Assembly: GCF_013396335.1 (NCBI RefSeq)
Contig: NZ_JABWSY010000009.1
Coordinates: forward strand, 186,001 to 250,000
Direction of reading: 5' to 3'
DNA: 64,000 bases
From: Bacillus sp. EB106-08-02-XG196
Lineage (GTDB): Bacteria > Bacillota > Bacilli > Bacillales > Cytobacillaceae
A program made the translations under genes and the position numbers. Positions 43,577 to 51,992 of the stretch are shown here, one piece after another. The notes beneath the pieces are model-generated. The model did not search any database, was not told the origin of the DNA, and worked only from the letters and a program-made list of their open reading frames with translations. Position 1 is the stretch's first letter, and the number at the start of each line of letters is the position of its first letter.

Positions 43577-44347
43577 TTATGATTCTTTGCCCAATTCTTT
43601 CTTTTTGTTCCTGAAATGAATAATGAAAGTGGCACCGAATGTAACTAAAATAATAATAAAGAAGAGCGAATGTGGCAGGTGAATACCGAAAACTGCGATA
43701 AGCATTTTTGCAGCAATTAATAGAATTAAAACATAAGCAGATGTTTCAAGCTCAGGTACACGGTCAATTAATTTCAAGAAAACTCCGGCAATTCCACGCA
43801 TCATTAATACCCCAAGCATACCTCCGACTAATAACACCCAAATTTCTTCACTGACACCAAATGCTGCAAGCACACTGTCAACGGAGAATGCAATGTCCAT
43901 TAATTCAACCGCAACAACTGTTCCCCAGAAGGTTCCAAATAGACGAATAAGAAGACCAGTTTGGTTCATTCCATGCGCTTCTTCCTCTTCACTCTGCGCT
44001 GCTTTACGTTTATCCATGAAATACTTAATAGATAGCCATGCTAGATACCCTGCACCTAGAATCTTTACCCACCAAAGTTTAATTAAGAATACCCCGACCC
44101 CAATGGCGATAAAACGGAAAACATAAGCTCCTAATAATCCATAAAAAAGTGCTTTTTTACGTTTTTCAAGTGGTAAGTGTTTTACCATAACAGCTAGAAC
44201 AAGTGCGTTATCCGCGGAAAGTAGTCCTTCTAGGATAACTAGTGTCCCAATCAAGCCCCAAGCAACAGGATCTGTTAAAACCTGCCCCCACATTTCCCAG
44301 TTAAAAAATTGTGCATACGTATCTAAAATTCCTTGTAAAACAGACAT
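43577..44347 (-). CDS. terC: TerC-family integral membrane protein (YceF-like)
   Basis: This 256-residue protein has about seven membrane helices. The helices carry conserved acidic residues: LEGLLSADNALVLAVMVKHL (about 37-56) and VAVELMDIAFSVDSVLAAFG (about 140-160), the two signature repeats of TerC with metal-binding Asp/Glu. Members confer tellurite tolerance or support Mn2+ export and metalation of exoenzymes. It lies 71 bases after terD, which is the first gene of this transcript. Confidence 0.95.
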   Translation of the reverse strand: MSVLQGILDTYAQFFNWEMWGQVLTDPVAWGLIGTLVILEGLLSADNALVLAVMVKHLPLEKRKKALFYGLLGAYVFRFIAIGVGVFLIKLWWVKILGAGYLAWLSIKYFMDKRKAAQSEEEEAHGMNQTGLLIRLFGTFWGTVVAVELMDIAFSVDSVLAAFGVSEEIWVLLVGGMLGVLMMRGIAGVFLKLIDRVPELETSAYVLILLIAAKMLIAVFGIHLPHSLFFIIILVTFGATFIIHFRNKKKELGKES

Positions 44348-44418
44348 AAAAAAAATTCCTCCCGGATGTTGTATGTTTTTTCAAAGACCCAGCATTTGCT
44401 GGGTCTTTAATCTAGTTG

Positions 44419-45000
44419 TTATCCTACTGATAATCCGAAGTCTGTTGCAAGAGCTGCAAGGCCGCCTTGATAGCCGCTGCCAATTGCGCTAAACTTCCAT
44501 TCGCCGTTATGTCGGTATAATTCGCCAACAACAACAGCCGTTTCAATAGAGAAGTCTTCTCCTAAATCATAACGGATCAGTTCCTCACCATTAGCTTCAT
44601 TGAAAATACGAGCGTATGCATTGGATACTTGACCAAAGTTTTGATTTCTTGCGGCTGCATCATGAATCGTAATTGTGAAAGTCACTCGCTGAATGTTAGC
44701 TGGAATTGCAGTTAAATTGATATTAACTTGCTCATCATCCCCGTCACCTTCACCTGTTCGGTTATCTCCATTATGTACAACTGCACCGTTAGCACCTTTT
44801 GGATTATTGTAGAACACAAAGTCTGTTTCGTTTGTAACCTTACCATTATCGCCTAATAAGAAAACGGATGAATCTAGATCGAAATCATTACCGCCATCAT
44901 ATTTATTTGTATCCCAGCCTAATCCAACTACTACATTTGTTAACCCAGGATTTGTTTTTGTTAAGTCTACTTTTTGTCCTTTTGATAAACTAATTGCCAT
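44419..45000 (-). CDS. terD: TerD-family stress protein (YceE-like)
   Basis: This 193-residue protein has [64 protein letters not shown] and [12 protein letters not shown], the complete family set with calcium-site Asp residues. GGAGG lies about 8 bases before the ATG. It is the promoter-proximal gene, with an ECF-type promoter at 45035-45060. It is the third TerD in the window and closest to the 34535 copy. Confidence 0.95.
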   Translation of the reverse strand: MAISLSKGQKVDLTKTNPGLTNVVVGLGWDTNKYDGGNDFDLDSSVFLLGDNGKVTNETDFVFYNNPKGANGAVVHNGDNRTGEGDGDDEQVNINLTAIPANIQRVTFTITIHDAAARNQNFGQVSNAYARIFNEANGEELIRYDLGEDFSIETAVVVGELYRHNGEWKFSAIGSGYQGGLAALATDFGLSVG

Positions 45001-45034
45001 TTTTACATTCCTCCATTTTAGGTAATAGTCTATA

Positions 45035-45060
45035 TACGAGATTCTCTAGAAAAGGTTTCA
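45035..45060 (-). promoter_or_regulatory. ECF sigma-W-type promoter of terD-terC
   Basis: Read leftwards, TGAAAC (45060-45055) and CGTA (45038-45035, in CTCGTATA) are separated by 16 bases. This matches B. subtilis sigma-W promoters, including the kind known for the yce genes. The predicted start near 45028 leaves a leader of about 28 bases. Confidence 0.8.
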
Positions 45061-45100
45061 CTAATTATAATAAAACTTTTTCATAGTAATACGCAAATCA

Positions 45101-45679
45101 TTAACTCATCCATTTCGGCGGTGTATTTTTATCCCAATAGATTGATCCCAGCTCATGATGACTTTGGAACCCGTCATGATATGTATGGTAATGAAAGTTG
45201 AACCAGTAACCTGCTTGCGGCGGGTTATCTCTTCTAACATGAAACCGAAGAACATCACTATTTGTATCACTATTTTTGATGTTAAAAATCTTTTCTGATT
45301 GCCCTTTCCCCGGAGACTCTGTGATAGCTAAGTTTACTAAGTCCTCAGCTGGAAACTGTGTTGCTGTTTCCTGAATGGCTTTTTCAATATTTGGCAAAAT
45401 AATTACCCTAAATTCATTCTCAATGACAGGTTTAATTCTGGTGCCAAATTTTTGATAGGACTGCTGCTCCGCTTGTTTAAGTAACTCCTTTAGAATCCCT
45501 TCTTTATCAACATGAGATTCTTCAAAATAACTAGTCTGTTGAGACGGTGCAGATTCAACTGTATCTCTCTCATTAGTTTTCTCAGCATTAACGTTATTTA
45601 TTAATTGAGTGGGTGTAATAAGACCAAATGTTAAAAGTGAAACTAGTACGACAACTGATTTACGAATCCACTTATTCAT
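45101..45679 (-). CDS. ypjP: YpjP-family exported protein
   Basis: This 192-residue protein has an N-terminal hydrophobic segment (about residues 7-24), then a polar linker (about 30-60), and a conserved C-terminal half: RVIILPNIEKAIQET, LRFHVRRDNPPQAGYWFNFHYHTYHDGFQSHHELGSIYWDKNTPPKWM. This matches B. subtilis YpjP. The ATG at 45679 has AAAGGGG 7 bases before it; the longer start at 45781 is rejected. In B. subtilis ypjP lies near thyB-dfrA; here the Ter block separates them. Function unknown. Confidence 0.85.
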   Translation of the reverse strand: MNKWIRKSVVVLVSLLTFGLITPTQLINNVNAEKTNERDTVESAPSQQTSYFEESHVDKEGILKELLKQAEQQSYQKFGTRIKPVIENEFRVIILPNIEKAIQETATQFPAEDLVNLAITESPGKGQSEKIFNIKNSDTNSDVLRFHVRRDNPPQAGYWFNFHYHTYHDGFQSHHELGSIYWDKNTPPKWMS

Positions 45680-45835
45680 CTTTTTTCCCCTTTGTACCTG
45701 GAAGAATTCAATTAATTTTTCCGAATTTTTTTGACTCTTATCAATTATTATACCTCTTTTGCAAGCAAAATGAAAAATCATTCCCTTCAGAATAGTAGCA
45801 TTTTTTTAGAACCTCTTAAAAACCTCCAAAAAAAT

Positions 45836-45855
45836 AGGATGTCAAATGACATCCT
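45836..45855 (-). terminator. Terminator of brxA
   Basis: AGGATGTCA pairs with TGACATCCT, followed leftwards by a T-rich run before ypjP. Confidence 0.75.
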
Positions 45856-46296
45856 TTACTTTAAGCAATTGGCTTCAAACGCAGCCTTTAAATTATCCAT
45901 AATGGATTCCATCGGCATACCTTCAATATCATGACGCGGGATAAAGTGAACCACTTTATTTCCTTTCAACAATGCCATTGATGGAGAAGATGGCTCAATG
46001 CCCTCGAAATACTCGCGCATTTTTGCTGTTGCTTCTTTATCCTGTCCAGCAAAGACGGTTACAAGATTTTCTGGTTTTTTATCGCTAGTTAAAACAGCTT
46101 GAGTTGCTGCAGGTCTTGCAAGTCCAGCTGCACATCCGCAAACTGAATTTACAACGACAAGTGTAGTACCACTTGCATTTTCCATATAGTTTTCCACTTC
46201 TTCAGCAGTTGTAAGTTCTTGAAATCCTGTTCTTGTTAACTCCTCACGCATCGGTAAAACCATTTGTCTCATATATTCTTCGTATGCCATTGACAT
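45856..46296 (-). CDS. brxA: Bacilliredoxin BrxA (YphP)
   Basis: This 146-residue thioredoxin-fold protein removes bacillithiol from mixed disulfides. It starts MSMAYEEYMRQMVLPMREEL and has the CGC redox motif in NSVCGCAAGLARPA (Cys near residue 53), then FAGQDKEATAKMREYF and VHFIPRHDIEG, matching B. subtilis YphP closely over its length. It is monocistronic with its own terminator. The bacillithiol role implies that this host uses bacillithiol. Confidence 0.96.
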   Translation of the reverse strand: MSMAYEEYMRQMVLPMREELTRTGFQELTTAEEVENYMENASGTTLVVVNSVCGCAAGLARPAATQAVLTSDKKPENLVTVFAGQDKEATAKMREYFEGIEPSSPSMALLKGNKVVHFIPRHDIEGMPMESIMDNLKAAFEANCLK

Positions 46297-46354
46297 AATA
46301 AAAACCTCACTTTCTTTATTTGCAGTTTACTATATCTAATTTGCTATGTGCAAT

Positions 46355-47491
46355 TTAGTTGTCTGTTTTCCGCGCTTCCGTCATTTGCTTCCATACGGAA
46401 CCTTTTGCTGCTTCTCCGCCTTCGATTCTTTCGATTGCCATTTTTATTTGCATACTGACCTCAAATTCAGGATCATTTTCAAGCGCCTTTAAAGCTGGCA
46501 ATGAGCTTTCATCACCTACTTCATACAAAAACATCGCAGCACGCCAACGTACTAATTTACTTGAGTCTTGCAGTGCTTTGGTCATCTCTTCACTTGCATC
46601 AGGAAAACCAAGGTCTGATAAACAATCTCCAGCAGTCCTTCTCACCGTAACCGTTTTATCTTTTAATGCTTTATATAAATACGGTAAGACTCTTTGGTCT
46701 TTAATCATCCCTAGATACACAGTGGCGAGTCTGCGGATTGATGGTTTTTCATCTGCTAACGCTTTTTCTAAAACAGGCAGGTCCTCTAGTTCAGGATCAT
46801 CCATTTGTTCAAGAAGCTGATAGCGAATTTGCCAATCAGGATTCTCTAAAGAGGCTAAAGTAACTTTTCTACGTTCTCTTGTTGGTGTTTGTTTGGTTGC
46901 AGATTCCTTCGTTTGGGCTTTGGAGACTAGGTCCTCAAGCCGCTTTGTAGGATAAGCCGCAATTAATTCTTCGACTACTTCCTGACCAATTTGGTCAAAT
47001 TCACCATAGCGAACACCTTGAGTATCCCATCGACGGAGCAAGATATAATTTTCTTCCGGAAGCTGGGCGCGTTCTCTTGCTTTTAAAAAGTATTCAGGCA
47101 TTCCAAATCTTTTCTCTGTTGTTCCATCAGTCAGTTTAACCTGAAGAGGGATATCCTTAAACATTTGGACTTCCACCTTGATTTCACCAAAGTGCTCGTC
47201 TAATTTCTTTTGGGACTCAGCTTCTAGTTCTGCTGATTCCCCAAACGAATGGCGGACTTGCGGCAATAAATCCTTCCAGTCGTACTTCGCATTTCTTTCA
47301 ACAGCTAAGAAATCAGCCACATGATAGACACCTTTAATTCCCTCAATTTGAAGTATATTTTGGATGATGCCTGGTGCTTGGGCTGCAGTTTCTTTTTTAT
47401 AATTATGGCTTTTTCCCATTGGCAGTTCTTGATCTAAGATTATTTTCATCGTATTTGGGCTTGGAGTTGGTTCGATTGCCTTTATTTTCAT
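46355..47491 (-). CDS. ypgR: YpgR/CvfC-family protein: Nfu-N domain plus HEAT repeats
   Basis: This 378-residue protein starts MKIKAIEPTPSPNTMKIILD, the Nfu_N scaffold domain (residues 1-90). A DUF-like middle part follows (RRWDTQGVRYGEFDQIGQEVVEELI), then about four HEAT/PBS-lyase repeats (about 220-370; LADEKPSIRRLATVYLGMI and KDKTVTVRRTAGDCLSDLG). Staphylococcal CvfC is a virulence-regulating relative. The ATG at 47491 has AAGGTG 6 bases upstream; the extended start at 47500 is rejected. The molecular role is unclear. Confidence 0.9.
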   Translation of the reverse strand: MKIKAIEPTPSPNTMKIILDQELPMGKSHNYKKETAAQAPGIIQNILQIEGIKGVYHVADFLAVERNAKYDWKDLLPQVRHSFGESAELEAESQKKLDEHFGEIKVEVQMFKDIPLQVKLTDGTTEKRFGMPEYFLKARERAQLPEENYILLRRWDTQGVRYGEFDQIGQEVVEELIAAYPTKRLEDLVSKAQTKESATKQTPTRERRKVTLASLENPDWQIRYQLLEQMDDPELEDLPVLEKALADEKPSIRRLATVYLGMIKDQRVLPYLYKALKDKTVTVRRTAGDCLSDLGFPDASEEMTKALQDSSKLVRWRAAMFLYEVGDESSLPALKALENDPEFEVSMQIKMAIERIEGGEAAKGSVWKQMTEARKTDN

Positions 47492-47603
47492 GAAGATCAC
47501 CTTCTTTAGTTACTCTTTTACAAGTTTAACATAATGATTATATTTCATTCTAGAAATTGGTCTTGTAAATGCTGCAACGCTGATATAAATTTATCTGATA
47601 AAA

Positions 47604-47628
47604 AAAAGTACGTCATCGACGCACTTTT
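47604..47628 (-). terminator. Terminator of the ABC-F gene
   Basis: AAAAGT-A-CGTC pairs with GACG-C-ACTTTT, one mismatch, loop ATC, T run to the left. Confidence 0.75.
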
Positions 47629-49518
47629 CTACTCACTTTCAGCTAATTCAGCTAGATATTCCCATCTTTCGATCAAATACTCGAGCTTTTCGTTTAATTC
47701 TGCTTCTAATTTCATTAATTCCTGCGCTTTTGTGAAGTCGCTGCCGGTGCTCCCCATTTCTTCGGCAATTTCTTCTAGTCGGGATTCCGTTTTCTCAATC
47801 AAATTGTCAATTTCTTCCCACTCTTTTTTCTCCTTAAAGGTCATTCTTTTCTTTTTTTCCTTTTCAGGAGCTTTAGCAGGTGCAGCTGAGCTCGCAACCG
47901 TCTTTTTCGTTTCTACAGCTGAATCCTTTTCTAGGTATTCACTGTAATTTCCGTAGAAAGAATCAATTCTTCCTTCTCCACGTAAGACAAGCAGCTGATC
48001 GACCACTTTATCTAGGAAATATCGATCATGGGATACGGTAATCACAACACCAGGGAATTCTTCAAGATAATCTTCCAAAACAGTCAATGTTTGTGTATCA
48101 AGATCATTGGTAGGCTCATCCAACAACAGGACATTAGGTGCCGTCATTAATAGCTTCAATAAGTATAAACGCCGCTTTTCGCCGCCTGACAATTTGCGGA
48201 TTGGTGTTCCATGGGAGAATGGAGGGAATAGAAAACGTTCGAGCATGAGTGCGGCAGATAGTGTTTTCCCATCTGATGTCTCAATCACCTCTGCAGTTTC
48301 TTTAATATATTCAATCATCCGCTTGTTCTCATCCATGTCTTCGTTTTCCTGTGTATAATAAGCAATCTTCACTGTCTGCCCCATGATGAATTCACCTTCA
48401 TCGAGCGGCAGTTTTTTAGCCAGAACATTTAATAATGTCGACTTTCCTGTTCCATTTCTGCCGATAATCCCTAGGCGATCTCCTGGTTTTACAAGTAAAT
48501 CAAAGTGATTTAGAATTGTTTTTGCCCCGTAAGATTTTGAGGCATCCTTCAGTTCAAAGACTTGTTTCCCAAGCCTGCTTCCATTTAATGAGATATCAAC
48601 CTTTTCCCCTGCAGGCTTCCCTCCAGATAGCTTATCTTCCAGTTCATCAAAACGCTGAATCCGTGCTTTTTGCTTCGTTGTACGTGCCTTAGCACCACGT
48701 CTCATCCACTCAAGTTCTCTTCTAAAAAGGTTCTGCCTTTTTTCAAAGGTTGCAGCCTCATTTTCTTCACGGATGGCTTTTGCTTCTAAAAATGCGGCAT
48801 AATTTCCTTTATAGCTATAAAGATTACCGCCATCTAATTCAAACATTCTATTAGCAACTCGGTCTAAAAAATATCGATCATGTGTGACAAGCAGGATAGA
48901 ACCGCTATATCTACTTAAGTAATCCTCCAGCCACTTAACAGAGTCAAAGTCTAGGTGGTTTGTAGGCTCGTCGAGTATTAGTAAATCCGGCTCAGCAATG
49001 AGAACTTGCGCTAAAGCTACCCTTTTCTTCTGACCCCCAGAAAGCTCACCAATTTTCTTAGTAAAATCCTCGATTCCGAGTTTCATTAATATCGACTTGG
49101 CATTTGTACTAGCATCCCAAGCATTTAAAGCATCCATTTGTTTTTGCAGTTGGAATAAATCCTCTTGAATCTTCGTATCATTTGGAGCAGTATTTAATAA
49201 CAAAAGCGTCTTTTCGTATTCACGCATTAACCTAAGAATAGGTGCATCGCCATGAAAAACTTGTTCAAGAACACTTTTATCTGAATCCAAATCTGGCTGC
49301 TGGTCAAGAAACGCAATACTGTAATCCTTGCCCGTGATAATCTTGCCGGCATCCGGCTGATCCAAGCCAGCAATAATTTTCAAAAGTGAGGATTTTCCCG
49401 TTCCATTAATCCCAATTAAGCCGACTCGCTCTTTTTCACCAATCGTTATGGAAATATTGTTAAAAAGCTGCTTTTCTCCATACGTTTTCGTAACATTTTC
49501 GACTGTGAGCATTTTCAT
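47629..49518 (-). CDS. ABC-F translation factor (YfmR/Uup-like)
   Basis: This 629-residue protein has two ABC ATPase domains with no membrane part. Walker A: GINGTGKSSLLK (about 36) and GRNGTGKSTLLN (about 353). Signatures: LSGGQKKRVALAQ and LSGGEKRRLYLLK. The C-terminal coiled coil (about 555-629, KEKKEWEEIDNLIEKTESRLEEIAEE) is the Uup/YfmR CTD. ABC-F proteins act on ribosomes; Uup/YfmR are linked to rescue at hard-to-translate sequences. The ATG at 49518 overlaps the stop of the HD gene (ATGA), so the two are coupled. Confidence 0.93.
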   Translation of the reverse strand: MKMLTVENVTKTYGEKQLFNNISITIGEKERVGLIGINGTGKSSLLKIIAGLDQPDAGKIITGKDYSIAFLDQQPDLDSDKSVLEQVFHGDAPILRLMREYEKTLLLLNTAPNDTKIQEDLFQLQKQMDALNAWDASTNAKSILMKLGIEDFTKKIGELSGGQKKRVALAQVLIAEPDLLILDEPTNHLDFDSVKWLEDYLSRYSGSILLVTHDRYFLDRVANRMFELDGGNLYSYKGNYAAFLEAKAIREENEAATFEKRQNLFRRELEWMRRGAKARTTKQKARIQRFDELEDKLSGGKPAGEKVDISLNGSRLGKQVFELKDASKSYGAKTILNHFDLLVKPGDRLGIIGRNGTGKSTLLNVLAKKLPLDEGEFIMGQTVKIAYYTQENEDMDENKRMIEYIKETAEVIETSDGKTLSAALMLERFLFPPFSHGTPIRKLSGGEKRRLYLLKLLMTAPNVLLLDEPTNDLDTQTLTVLEDYLEEFPGVVITVSHDRYFLDKVVDQLLVLRGEGRIDSFYGNYSEYLEKDSAVETKKTVASSAAPAKAPEKEKKKRMTFKEKKEWEEIDNLIEKTESRLEEIAEEMGSTGSDFTKAQELMKLEAELNEKLEYLIERWEYLAELAESE

Positions 49519-50165
49519 CGGCCTTGACCATCCCATTCTAGATAAAATTGTTCTAAAAATAGCTCCATCACTTGATGACGCTTTTCTGCCATTTCCTTCG
49601 CTGTATCTGTATTCAGTAAGTCCTTCAATTTTAATAATTTTTCATAGAAATGATGAATACTGGTTGATTTTCCTTTTCGGTATTCTTCTAGACTCATTTC
49701 TTCCCGAACATTTAGCTTTGGATCGTAGATGGGTTGTCCTTTTTTACCGCCATAAGCAAAAGTCCTCGCAATCCCAATCGCTCCAATGGCGTCTAATCGG
49801 TCCGCATCCTGAACGATTTTTGCCTCAACGCTAGTTAGCTCCGTTTTTCTTCCACCTTTATATGAAATATTTTCAATAATTTGAACAATAGCGTTTTGTA
49901 CATCATTTGGAAGCTTAATACTTTGAAAAAATAAATCCAGTTTATTTCGACCTGCTTCAGCACTATCATTTAGCTTTTCGTCAGGTATATCGTGCAAAAG
50001 GGCCGCCATTTCAATAATGAATGGGTCACCTGCTTGCTCTTGATCACATATATGTAAAGCTGCCCGTCTAACACGGTCAACATGATACCAATCATGCCCT
50101 GTTGCGTCTTCCCCTAGTTCATTACGGACATAGGTTACCGTTTGTTCGATAATTTGTTCGTTCAT
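49515..50165 (-). CDS. ypgQ: HD-domain phosphohydrolase (YpgQ-like)
   Basis: This 216-residue protein has the HD metal site: His in GHDWYHVDRVRRAALHI (about residue 24-30), the HD pair in ALLHDIPDEK (about 53-58), and Asp in IVQDADRLDAIGAIG (about 117). That is the full H..HD..D set. B. subtilis YpgQ is described as a pyrophosphohydrolase on nucleoside triphosphates. It lies upstream of and is coupled to the ABC-F gene. Confidence 0.88.
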   Translation of the reverse strand: MNEQIIEQTVTYVRNELGEDATGHDWYHVDRVRRAALHICDQEQAGDPFIIEMAALLHDIPDEKLNDSAEAGRNKLDLFFQSIKLPNDVQNAIVQIIENISYKGGRKTELTSVEAKIVQDADRLDAIGAIGIARTFAYGGKKGQPIYDPKLNVREEMSLEEYRKGKSTSIHHFYEKLLKLKDLLNTDTAKEMAEKRHQVMELFLEQFYLEWDGQGR

Positions 50166-50215
50166 TTAGACACCTTCCTTCACCCATGCTATTTTACCAT
50201 GAAAAACGCATAAAA

Positions 50216-50243
50216 AATAACCCCGAAAGAATTCGGAGTTATT
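50216..50243 (-). terminator. Terminator of the small basic-protein gene
   Basis: AATAACCCCGAA pairs with TTCGGAGTTATT with one mismatch and is T-rich on both sides. The stop codon of the gene at 50239 lies in its right arm. Confidence 0.75.
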
Positions 50244-50442
50244 TTTTGTTGGCTTGACGGCCGCTTTTTTTCTGGCTTTGCGATTTTGTGTTCCCAATTG
50301 TAAACTCGCTGCCTAGTTCAACATCATTTTTCTGATCTTGTTTTTCAATTTGCTCACGTGTCATATTTGGATTTTGTCTACCTTGCTTACTGATGATGAT
50401 TACCCCCTCATCAAAAATGAACTGCCCTTTTAGTATGCTCAC
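50239..50442 (-). CDS. Small basic protein of unknown function, start uncertain
   Basis: Up to 67 residues; the hydrophilic part ISKQGRQNPNMTREQIEKQDQ ... FTIGNTKSQSQKKSGRQANKK looks real. GTG at 50442 has no ribosome site. GAGGGGG lies just 8 bases before the ATC at 50394 (ISKQGRQN), but ATC is not a normal start codon. ATG at 50364 gives a 41-residue form with a weak site. The protein is Gln/Lys-rich, like small spore-associated proteins, but I do not recognise it. It precedes DegV. Confidence 0.5.
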   Translation of the reverse strand: MSILKGQFIFDEGVIIISKQGRQNPNMTREQIEKQDQKNDVELGSEFTIGNTKSQSQKKSGRQANKK

Positions 50443-50454
50443 TAGGGGATAAAG

Positions 50455-51303
50455 TTATTTCAATCCATTATGCCAGCTGATGCCAAGTGTGTTTTCGCCG
50501 GCGTGAACGCCAATAACAGCACCCAGCGGACAGCAAGTCACTATCAGCTCAGGATATAATTTCTCTATTTCCACTTTCCATTCATTTGCGTGCTCCAGGT
50601 GTAATCCATATAGAATATATACTTCTTTAAAATTATGCTTTTCGTAGGAAGATTTAAGGTAATCAAGAATCTTTTCCTTCGCCTTCTTATCGCTTCTTAC
50701 TTTTTCTTTTGTATTAAGGGCACCATCTTCAATCGAAATGATTGGCTTCACATTTAGCATACTTCCTAAAAAGAACTGTAAGCCAGACATCCTGCCGCTC
50801 CGGTGAAGCTGCTCTAAGCTTCCAATTAGAACATATGTCTCATTTGTAGTCTTTAATGATTCTAATTGATCAATTACAGATTCAATACTATTTCCTGCTT
50901 CTACTAGTTCGATTCCTTTTTTTAATAAAGCTGTCATTGGTGCAGTTAGGATTTGGGAATCAAAGGTTGTAACTGGAATGTCAACAAGCTTTGCTGCCTG
51001 TTCACTAGAGGACACTGTTCCACTTAGTTTTCCTGATAGTAGAACTGCCACCACTTGGTCATATTCCTTTGAAAGTTTTTCGTATAATTCTTTAAAAACT
51101 CCTACTGCTGGCTGCGACGATTTAGGTGGAGACTTAAGCTCCTTCAACCTTGCATAAAGCTGTGCTGCGGTTAAATCAATTCCGTCAGCAAATTCTTCGC
51201 CATCTAGTAATATTGTTAATGGTATTGTATACAAATCAGGATGATTTTTTAATTCGTCATCTAAAAAAGCAGTACTGTCCGTTACCCATGCCGTTTTAAC
51301 CAA
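50455..51303 (-). CDS. DegV-family fatty-acid-binding protein (second copy)
   Basis: This 282-residue DegV/FakB-like protein has TAWVTDSTAFL, SSQPAVGVFKELY (about 62), SGKLSGTVSSSEQA (about 92) and LHRSGRMSGLQFFLGSMLNVKPI (about 165-185), with a C-terminal IGVHAGENTLGISW loop. It is related to the DegV gene at 18926-19768 but with different ligand-pocket residues. It presumably binds a fatty acid for phosphorylation by FakA. Monocistronic or with the small gene downstream. Confidence 0.9.
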   Translation of the reverse strand: MVKTAWVTDSTAFLDDELKNHPDLYTIPLTILLDGEEFADGIDLTAAQLYARLKELKSPPKSSQPAVGVFKELYEKLSKEYDQVVAVLLSGKLSGTVSSSEQAAKLVDIPVTTFDSQILTAPMTALLKKGIELVEAGNSIESVIDQLESLKTTNETYVLIGSLEQLHRSGRMSGLQFFLGSMLNVKPIISIEDGALNTKEKVRSDKKAKEKILDYLKSSYEKHNFKEVYILYGLHLEHANEWKVEIEKLYPELIVTCCPLGAVIGVHAGENTLGISWHNGLK

Positions 51304-51396
51304 TGGAATCTCCCCCTATTATTGGTATGAGGTCTTAATATCTAGTTAAAATAATCGTACCTTGAAATCAAAATATTGTAAATAATTTATACAATA

Positions 51397-51428
51397 AAAA
51401 ACCAGCTTAAATGAATGAGCTGGTTTTT
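51397..51428 (-). terminator. Terminator after the fhs operon
   Basis: AAAAACCAGCT pairs with AGCTGGTTTTT with a loop TAAATGAATG, followed leftwards by TTATTG. Confidence 0.85.
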
Positions 51429-51436
51429 GGAGATTA

Positions 51437-51973
51437 TTATTTACTGCTTTCAAGAAGGTATGATTGCAGGTGTTTAATGGTTGATACCATAAAATCAAGC
51501 AATTCAACCAAATCATTCATCTGGTCTTCACCGATGAGTCTGTCAAATTCAATTGAAATCGTATTCGTAATGAGTGCTTTTGAGGGAGTAATCGTGACGG
51601 ATTGACAAATTTCTCTTGTTCCCCCCCAAATTTCAGTTAGGATCCAATTAATTTCCTTTAATTGTTTTTCATCCGTAATGTCCTTATGAAAAAATTGAAG
51701 TCTTAATTTGCATCCTGAATGTTTCTGTGAAAGCACATCAGATAAAAGCTCAGCAGCGAGGTTAACCATATCGGCTTTGATTTCCATTTTGGCAGTAACC
51801 ATATTTCCTTTTGCATCAGGTAATTGAAAGTGCATATCAAAGCTGCGCGACATTTTCGCCATATTCATCTGATCATTGCGATCAATAATCACAATTTCAC
51901 CTGCTAGGTCTAAATCGTAAATTGCACCTTCAATGATTACCTTCATATTATCAAAAGCAGTTGGATCAAACAT
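51437..51973 (-). CDS. Conserved protein of unknown function downstream of fhs
   Basis: This 178-residue soluble alpha/beta protein starts MFDPTAFDNMKVIIEGAIYDLDLAGEIVIIDRNDQMNMAKMSRSFD. No catalytic motif is recognised. A hydrophobic helix-rich end (MNDLVELLDFMVSTIKHLQSYLL) may form a dimer. It starts 19 bases after fhs and shares its terminator. I do not recognise the family beyond its being Bacillus-like. Confidence 0.75.
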   Translation of the reverse strand: MFDPTAFDNMKVIIEGAIYDLDLAGEIVIIDRNDQMNMAKMSRSFDMHFQLPDAKGNMVTAKMEIKADMVNLAAELLSDVLSQKHSGCKLRLQFFHKDITDEKQLKEINWILTEIWGGTREICQSVTITPSKALITNTISIEFDRLIGEDQMNDLVELLDFMVSTIKHLQSYLLESSK

Positions 51974-51992
51974 TCAACTCACCTCAATTTTG

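Noticed and set aside
47534..47947. Rightward open frame of 137 codons opposite the ABC-F gene end
   Set aside because: It is Ser/Phe-rich shadow translation of the coiled-coil region of a certain gene and crosses its terminator.
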